Assembly: GCA_028564925.1 (NCBI GenBank)
Contig: CM053031.1
Span: 98,168,305-98,232,304, forward strand
DNA: 64,000 nucleotides
Direction of reading: 5' to 3'
Source of the DNA: Lithobates sylvaticus
Lineage: Eukaryota > Chordata > Amphibia > Anura > Ranidae
Under the pieces are notes generated by a model, which was not told the DNA's origin, made no database searches, and saw only the letters and a program-made list of their open reading frames with translations. Shown one piece after another: positions 52,901 through 61,900 of this stretch (its first letter is position 1; each line of letters opens with the position of its first letter). Made by a program: the position numbers and the translations under genes.

Positions 52901-55900
52901 CCCCACAACCCTGGCCATTGGTTGTGGGGGTCTGCGGGCGGGGGGCTTATCGGAATCTGGAAGCCCCCTTTAACAAGGGGACCCCCAGATCCTGGCCCCC
53001 CCCCCCCCCCTGTGTGAAATGGTAAGGGGGTACTTTTACCCCTACCATTTCACCAAAAAAGTGTCAAAAATGGTAAAAATGACAGGAGACGGTCTTTGAC
53101 AATTCCTTTATTAAAATCTTCTTTCTTCTTTCTTCATCCTTCGGTTTCTTCATCTTCTCCTTCCGTCATCTTCTTCCATCTTTTTCTTCCATTTTCTTCT
53201 TCCTCCGATCCGCTTCTTCTTGCGCTGGTCTTCTCGTCCTTCTCGTCCGGCATCTTCTTCCATGGCGTCGGCATCTGTTCTTCTGTCGGGCCGCTCCTCG
53301 CAATGGGAGGCTCCCTCTGTGTGAGGCTTTGCTCCGTCTGACAGGTCTTTTATAATGGAGGGCACCTGGTGACCCCGCCCCCCTCTGACGTCATGGGGAA
53401 AGCCATAGGGATTCCCCATGACGTCCCCGTGCGTCAGAGGGGGCGGGGTCACCAGGTGCCCTCCATTATAAAAGACCTGTCAGACGCAGCGAAGCCTCAC
53501 ACAGCGGGAGCCTCCCATTGCGAGGAGTGGCCCAAGAAGAGACACCGACGCTGACGCCATGGAAGAAGATGCCGGACGAGAAGACCAGCGCAAGAAGAAG
53601 CGGATCGGAGGAAGAAGAAAATGGAAGAAGAAGATGGAAGAAGATGACGGAAGGAGAAGATGAAGAAACCGAAGGATGAAGAAAGAAGATTTTAATAAAA
53701 GAAATTGTCAAAGACCGTCTCCTGTCATTTTTACAATTTTTGACACTTTTTTGGTGAAATGGTAGGGGTACTTTTGTACCCCTTTACCATTTCACACAGG
53801 GGGGGGGGGCGGGATCTGGGGGTCCCCTTGTTAAAGGGGGCTTCCAGATTCCGATAAGCCCCCCGCCCGCAGACCCCCACAACCAATGGCCAGGGTTGTG
53901 GGGAAGAGGCCCTTGTCCTCATCAACATGGGGACAAGGTGCTTTGGGGGGACCCCAAAGCATCCTCCCAATGTTGAGGGCATGTGGCCTGGTACGGTTCA
54001 GGCGGGAGGGGGGGCCGCTCTCGTCCCCCCCTCTTTTCATGCGGCCTGCCAGGTTGCGTGCTCGGATAAGGGTCTGGTATGGATTTTGAGGGGGCCAAAT
54101 AGTTCTGGGCTCGCCGAGCGGGCGAACGCCCGATGTTCGATTCGAACATGGGTTTGAATCGAACACCGGGCCCATCCCTAGTGGCGATACCTCACATGTG
54201 TGTATCTGGCTCTGATACTAACATGTGCCTACCCAGCCACTGACTAGTATCTCTCCCCAGCCTGTCCCCACACACCCTCTCACCTGCTGACCTGTGAATG
54301 GGGGAATTACTCCTGCAGTATTATTGTGTTCTGCCAGTGAATACAATGATTAGTGTTGCTAACTATAACTGACAGCACTGATTGTTTTGGGGAAAACCTG
54401 ACAGGCTGGTTGTACTCAAGTCGGTTAATAGGTTGACTTGTGTAAAACCTGCTAGCCCATACATAGATCGACGTTGGCTGGTCTCTGCTTAATTGGTGTA
54501 ATTTCAATCCATGTATGGCCCGCTTAACCACTACGCAGTCCATAAACATCCTTCCACAAACCTTTTTTACATTTTTTCCTTCCCAGATTACTTCATCCTC
54601 TCCTATACATAGTGCCCACTGTCATACTCTCCACACTTCTCTCCTGTACATACTGCTCACTGTCATACCCTCCACACTTCTCTCCTATACATAGCGCCCG
54701 CTGTCTAATCCTACACACTCCTCTCCTTTACATAGTGCCCGCTGTCATACACCTCTCCTGTACATAGTGCCCACTGTCATACCCTCCACACTCCTCTCCT
54801 GTACATACTGCTCACTGTCATACCCTCCACACTCCTCTCCTATACACAGTGTCCACTGTCATACCCCAACACTTCTCTCCTATACATAGTGCCCACTGTC
54901 ATACCCTCCACACTCCTCTCCTGTACATACTACTCACTGTCATACCCTCGATACTTCTCTCCTATACATAGTGCCCACTATCATACCCTCCACACTCCTC
55001 TCCTGTACATACTGCTCACTGTCATACCCTCCACACTCCTCTCCTATACATAGTGCCCACTGTCATACCCTCCACACTCCTCTCCTGTACATACTACTCA
55101 CTGTCATACCCTCCATACTCCTCTTCTATACATAGTGCCCACTGTCATACCCTCCACACTCCTCTCCGGTACATACTACCCTCTGTCATACCCCCCACAC
55201 TCCTCTCCTGTACGTACTGCCCACTGTCATACCCTCCACACTCCTCTCCTGTACATACTGCCCACTGTCATACCATCCACACTCCTCTGCTGTGCATACT
55301 GCCCACTGTCATACCCTTCACACTCCTCTCCTGTACATAGTGCCTTCTGCCATACCCTCCACACTCCTCTCATGTACATAGTGCCCACTGTTAGACCCTC
55401 CACATTCCTCTCCCTCACCTGCACATACTTCCCACTTTTATACCATCCATTCTCCTCCCCTATGCCTCTTACCCACAAAAACAGTTCTTTAAAATTATAC
55501 TGAATATCCTCAATGTTACCAGCTCTAGAATGGGCACACTTTTGTTAGTTCAACTAAAGGAAATCTCAGTCCTCATATTTGTTCTGCCCCATTATTAGTA
55601 CTTATTTAATTTTGTAATTACTATTGTGATGTACATAGGAACACAGGGGATGTCAGCTACTCTAAATATAGCACTTGGAAAAAAGTGTCCCTGAAAATAT
55701 TTTTGAGAGGCTCCTGTGATATTAAAGCGGTAGTAAACTTTTCTAACATTACTACTTTTTAGAGGCCCTGAGGTAGATTATGCCATAATATATGCACAGC
55801 ATATTAGCACATTAGGGTACTCTTAAATTGTCAGACTGAGCCCTCCAGTGCTGTGATCAATCCGGTGGGGTGCTTCCATCTTCACTCGGTCTTCCTTCCG

Positions 55901-58900
55901 GGTTCTGTGCCTTCGGTCACTTGCCTTGGCCGGGCTGCGTTGATGTCATTCCCACACATGCTCATGTGCATCCTCTTTCTCTCATCCCCCCCCTTTCTCT
56001 CTCAACCTCCCTCCCTTACCCCTCACACCTCTTTCATCCTCTTTCTCTCCCTCTCTCTCTCTCTTATCCTCCCTCTCTCTCTTTAATTTAATTTGTTATA
56101 ACAAAAAATGGTTTGCATTTTTATTTATAAAAGGCCCGACCAAAATCCTCAGCACCAGGCCCATGATGTTCTTAATCTGGCCCTGCAGACAGCTATATAT
56201 TAGAAGCATGAAATGCTTACACCTGTCTCAGCATTGGAACAATATGCATGGAGATGGAGCGATTGTGCTGAACACTGGGCTGAATAATATAGATTAATAC
56301 ATTTAAAATGCTCAGAATTTCTTGTCACGACTGCAACATTTTATACTTATACAGTTAGCATGTTCTGTATGCCGTTAATTAATTTTAAGTTATTATATTT
56401 GCTAATCTGCAGTCATCTATGTGAAAGTAGAACGCAAGTGACACAGATTATTAAATTCAAATGCCCAAAAAATTATTTAGTATTTACAAAATACTCAGTT
56501 CCTTCTGTAATAAAGTATACATTTAAATAATGTTTCTGGCTCGATGCAATTGCTGAATGTAAACAGCCAGAATAAGTAGCACAAAAAGGATATGTCAAAG
56601 AGCACAAAAATGTAAAAGACTGATACGTGTGTCATATTGAAAGATTCTGTTTGCAAAACATGCCAATCAATTCAATGACGCAAAATGAAGAACCCGATCC
56701 TTTGTCAAGTGACAAGATCTGCAAGAATCAAATGCTTTTCATACTTTAAGTTAAGCTATCCATGTCATTTTGATTGGAAGACGACATGCTATTGTTTAAC
56801 ATAAAATATTTCACTGAGCTGGTCAGCAAGGTTATCTGTATTGTCAGAATGTATTCTGTATCTTTATTTAACATATCCTTATATTTTATTATAAGTAAAA
56901 AAAAGATGGGATGGTGCACATGCGCATAGCTAACTAAGATGGTCAGTGAACTAGAGGCCAGCCCTGCTCAATGGCTGCATTTCTTTTATAGATCACCCAT
57001 CAGTATATGTGCAGCAATTCTCAGGGACCCTGAAAAACTGAGCCAGGCCAAATTGCAGGAGGACCTGGGTCATGCATCCTGCAAAATGGCACAGGCAATA
57101 TTCTTAGCTGAGGAAGAGACCTACTTATCAAGGGAACTCTACTGAACTTGGTTTACTATATTCTTGGGTTGTTTACACCTTCTTGAGCATACCCTTGTCT
57201 TTTTTCTACACCCTCTGTATCCTGTCCTCTGAGACAGTGACATTTTAATGGTTGTTCCCTTAGCATAATTGCATGTTTTCACAAGCTTCGGCTTTGCTCA
57301 TCCTGATTACCAATCACCAGATTGTTCAATGCTTTTGCAATTTGGGTTTACCCCTCAGTTTCATCAATATGGTGACATGAAATAAACTTTTGCCATTGTC
57401 ACAGATATTTAATATGCTATGATTCCCCCAACACTATTGATTGCTGTGTGGTACACCCCGCTATCCCTCAACACTGCTCTATACACATACTTTCCCCCTT
57501 TGGAATGGTTCATTGGTTCATAGGCTTGAGCAAAAAAAACAGACTAGGCCTTTTGGCCCCTGGCTCTGGATACAATTTGGATATGATAAATTCCAACCAC
57601 TGCTTGATATATTACATGTTCTTGGTTAGATTTCACAACTATGCCTTGTGCTTGTTTCTTTGATGAACAGGAACTATAAAATAATTTTATAGTTCTCACA
57701 TTTGCTGTTTACAAAATACCCTCTCACACTGTGAGAAAGTGTCTGCATACAGCTTTAGACTGAGGGACAGACCCTTTGGTAAAGTACAGACCCCCCTGTA
57801 TATAAGAAAGACATTTTAGCAAACCCCTCACGTTGGAAAACTGGAGCCAGATTTGGGCTACCACAGTCTAATGCTTGACATGTATTGGCTGTGGACGCCA
57901 ATTACAAACTCCATCTCTAATGATATACTTTAGGTATACACTAAAGACCAGATCACTCCGCCTGGCATTTTGGTAACACATGCTCTGCAACATGCTTTAT
58001 TATGTTTTGCAGAAAACTGTGTTACCATGGCCTATTAAAGCAGAGCCTAAGGCCAATGGTTCCTAGTCCTTACTGTTATGTTAAAACAATTTACCTTTGA
58101 CGAGGTGTATCTCACGCCAGGATTACTACCCATTCTTGTGAATCTACATTTCCACTCAGCTGAATAGTATATGTGTTTATGAGATCCACAACTCTTATAA
58201 ATGGAAGTGCAGTGCTGTTTATCTGCTTCTTCTCGCCCCTTGCTTATGCATAGAACATCTTGTATTCTGTGAGCTACTATCCAGCTAAATGAAGTTTCAA
58301 TTTACCAGAATGTGCAGTGATTCTGGCTGTGGGATACACCTTATTAAATGTATTCATATAACAGTAATGAAATAAATTGGCTTTTGAAAGGGCCTCAAAG
58401 AAGGAACAATCACCATTGTGCATTGTGCTGTGTTGTAGCACAAGTTGATTCTGTAAGTGCATTGGGGCACTGTTCAAAATGAATGCTACATCAATGCAAC
58501 ACCCAGTGCTTGATTCATTACCATGCATTGTGGTACTGGTAACATATATTTTTTTCCAGGTATGAACAAGCCATACATTTCCTTTAATTGCTCACCCTTC
58601 TAGGTTTTCAAGGATAAGTTCACCTTTGTTACATGTTCCACCGATTTTTCTCCCAGATCTCGCTGTCACAATTTTCTTAAAAAACGTGACTGTGTGGGGC
58701 TACACCTGCCTGGCCATGTCATTCATTCACAGAAGTTTGAGAATGGGAGAACTACAACTATCATCAGCCTTTGCAGCTGTCAGCTTATAGTTCTCAATAA
58801 ACCACCAGGTGGTGTTGAGTGCTTAGGTAATTGTCTCTTCCTGTCAGAGTGTAAGTGCCTACTCATACAAGGTACGAACAGACAGCTTACACAGGCAGTT

Positions 58901-61900
58901 TGCAGGAGTTCTGCATGGCCCTCATGATCTGCTGATCACAGGTGCAATGTTTTCCAGGCTCCTAGTAAAAAAAAATAATAAACGCACATCTTTTTCTACC
59001 TGCAAAAAGATGTGCATTGATTATATTTTTTTTACAAAGATGAATGTATCCTTTAACCACTTCCCGACCGGCGCACACAGATATACGTCGGCAGAATGGC
59101 ACGTACAGGCAGGAGGGCGTATATATAAGTCCCTCCTTAATGCCTGTCTGTGCCATCTTGAGCGCGCCCCGGTCGGGACCCCCGTGAGTCCGGTCGCGGG
59201 CCCCGCGGACTCGATCACCGCGGGGACCCCCGCGATCATCTCACGGGAAGCCTGAACGGGGAGATGCCGAAATAAACAGCATCTCCCCGTTCTGCCTAGC
59301 AACTAGTGATGCCGATCTCTGCTCCCTGTGATTGGAGCAGAGATCAGCATTCACTAGCTGACAGCCACGCCCCCCCACAGTAAGAAACACACCCCTAGGC
59401 ATACTTTACCCCTACACTGCCCCCTTGTGGTTAACCCCTTCACTGCCAGTGTCATTTATACAGGAATCAATGCATTTAAATAGCATTGATTGCTGTATAA
59501 ATGACAATGGTCCCAAAAATGTCCGATGTGTCCACCATAATGTCGCAGTCACAATAAAAATCGCTTATCGCCGCCATTACTAATAAAAAAAAAAAATATT
59601 AATAAAAATGCTTTAAAACTATCCCCTATCTTGTAAACGCTATAACTTCTGCGCAAACCAATTAATAATCGCTTATTGCGATTTTTTTTACCAAAAATAT
59701 GTAGAAGAATACGTATCGGCCTAAACTGAGGAAAAGAATGTTTTTTTTATATATTTTTGGGGGATATTTATTATAGCAAAAAATAAAAAATAATGTGTTT
59801 TTTTTCTAAATTGTCGCTCTTTTTTGTCTATAGCGCAAAAAATAAAAACCGCAGGGGCGATCAAATACCAACAAAAGAAAGCTCTATTTGTGGGAAAAAA
59901 GGACGTAAATTTTGTTTGGGAGCCACGTCGCACGACCGAGCAATTGTCAGTTAAAGCGATGCAGTGCCGAATCGCAAAAAGGGGCCTGGTCCTTTGGCTG
60001 CAAATTGGTCCGGTCTGAAAGTGGTTAATTGACACTAATTGTTTTGAAGTAATAATAGAGGAGCCAACCTATGAAAATAGTTTTCTGCTGTTTAATACAT
60101 TCTCTAAACAACCAGACATCACTTAGCACAACAACTCACACTATACCCAGGCATCTTCACATCCCATATTACTAGAAACAAGAGTCTAACTTACTTTTGA
60201 GCAAGGCTTTCCAGAGGTAATGTGCTGTTCTGATTATTAAAGTAAATCTGTAATATGTCAGAAGCAAAGGTAAGAATCCCATCGTAGCTTGTGATATTGA
60301 GGCTTCTAAGAAAGCTGTTCAATGCTCCCATTACATTGATAATGATCATCTTATCCATTGGCTCAGATCTGTTCAACAATGCTTCATTTATTATGGCCTG
60401 TAAAGAGCTTTGTAACACTTGGATAGATTGGTATACATCAGAGTTGTTGGTTGGTTCTTTCTGTTGTAAGAATTTCGCTATGGATGTCACAAATGCCTCA
60501 AAAGTGTTCATATTGGTATCTGTCATAAACTTGGTGAAGGTTGTTATGATCTCCATGGCAGAGTCTGCTGGTAACCCTGACGTTGATGTTATTATCATAC
60601 TTGAGATGCTTTCCAATTCCTCTAGCCAATTAAATCCAGAGTTATTGCCAAGTATTAAATTGCAAGTCCATGAACTAAGGTTAGAACAAAACATGACATT
60701 GATGGATAGGTTCATCTTATTGTGGTACAAACTAAAAAGGTTCTTAAGTGAAATTGCACAATTATCAACTGATGTGATATTCATTTCAAAAAGAAACTGT
60801 TTTAGAAGATTATTTATCATGGAAAAGTTTCCGTCAAAAATGTTAACAAGTGAAATATGTGGCAGGCTTGCATTTAGTGTGACAATGTCATTTGTGAGAT
60901 TCAGAACTCTGTTGACAATATTTAATAAATGAAGGAACTCTATGGGATAATCTGTAGTTTTAAGGAAGGATGAAATATTGTTGACTGTGTTCAGCATTGA
61001 TGATACCAGTTGCCACCTAGTGGGACTTGTGCTGTTTTGAGTGACTTCTAGCAACTGCAGCATCGTGTTGTACAATAAGTTAACAATGGTTTCATTTAGA
61101 AGTACCTGCTCATGCATGGAACCATACAGTTTTAAAATATTAAATACCTGAATCAAGTATTTTGAATATTCTGATGGATTTTGGCTATACAGTTCTGCCT
61201 GATTCATAAATACTGAAATCAGAAACTCCAAACGACTTGACTGATTATGAAGTGCCTGATAAATGATATGTATAATTTGACTATCCTTTGCTGCACAGGT
61301 AATGTTTTTTGTTGAAAGTTTGTTCGTAACCATGGCTAGTGCTCCATCAATTTTTTGAACCCAAGGACTGTTGATACCTGATAGATTATTTATGGTAGAA
61401 ATTAACTGGAGGGTGGATGCTAGTGTCTCAACAAGGCATGCCAGTTCTTTTTTGGAGTTTGAGTTTTCTATGGTACAGCCATTAATATGTTCTTCCCATG
61501 TGGTATTAAGGGCATATTCAAAGATGTTAATAAGTGTAACATTACCATCAATTTTGGGTGATTCCAGGATTATCTGACAACCCAAATCATTTAGTATGAG
61601 TTGCAACATATTTGTGATAGCTGGGCTTGAACAGTTCTGCTCTAGTGAAGGCATGGTTGGATCTGTTAAACACTTCATGCTTGAATTCAAAAGATTCATC
61701 AACTTAGTTTTCAACAATGGAAATTCATAAAAGATGCTTCCACTCCAGTTGTCCAGCAATAAACTGTATACATAATATAGAACACTCTGATTTAACCTGT
61801 TTTCAACAATACCCAAGATCTGATGGGATATGTTGTAGATTTCTTGTACGTTATAATTTAATGTTGAGATTTCAGGTATGTCTTTCAAAAAACTTCCTGC

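Larger units (their letters stand above)
50410..56185. mobile_element. Composite hAT-type element with 8-bp target duplication
   Basis: The left end CAGGGCCGGATTAACATAGG and the right end (reverse complement) CAGGGCCAGATTAAGAACAT are inverted repeats. The flanks are identical 8-mers, CAGACAGC, at 50402-50409 and 56186-56193. The 5.8-kb body has no visible transposase. It contains a direct duplication of its own left end, a second hAT-like insertion, an unnamed repeat (54295-54530), a minisatellite and a CT-rich run (55970-56085). Confidence 0.8.

Noticed and set aside
52553-54175. Several 100-residue frames on both strands of the hAT core
   Set aside because: Mirror images from the palindrome, with compositional bias and no domain.
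55053-55503. Frames of 95 and 122 residues with repeated HCHTLHTPL
   Set aside because: Translation of the 41-bp minisatellite.
59021-59302. Frames in CpG-rich sequence resembling a CpG island promoter
   Set aside because: They belong to a common TTAA-flanked repeat (59057-60024), in the middle of the ABCA13 intron.
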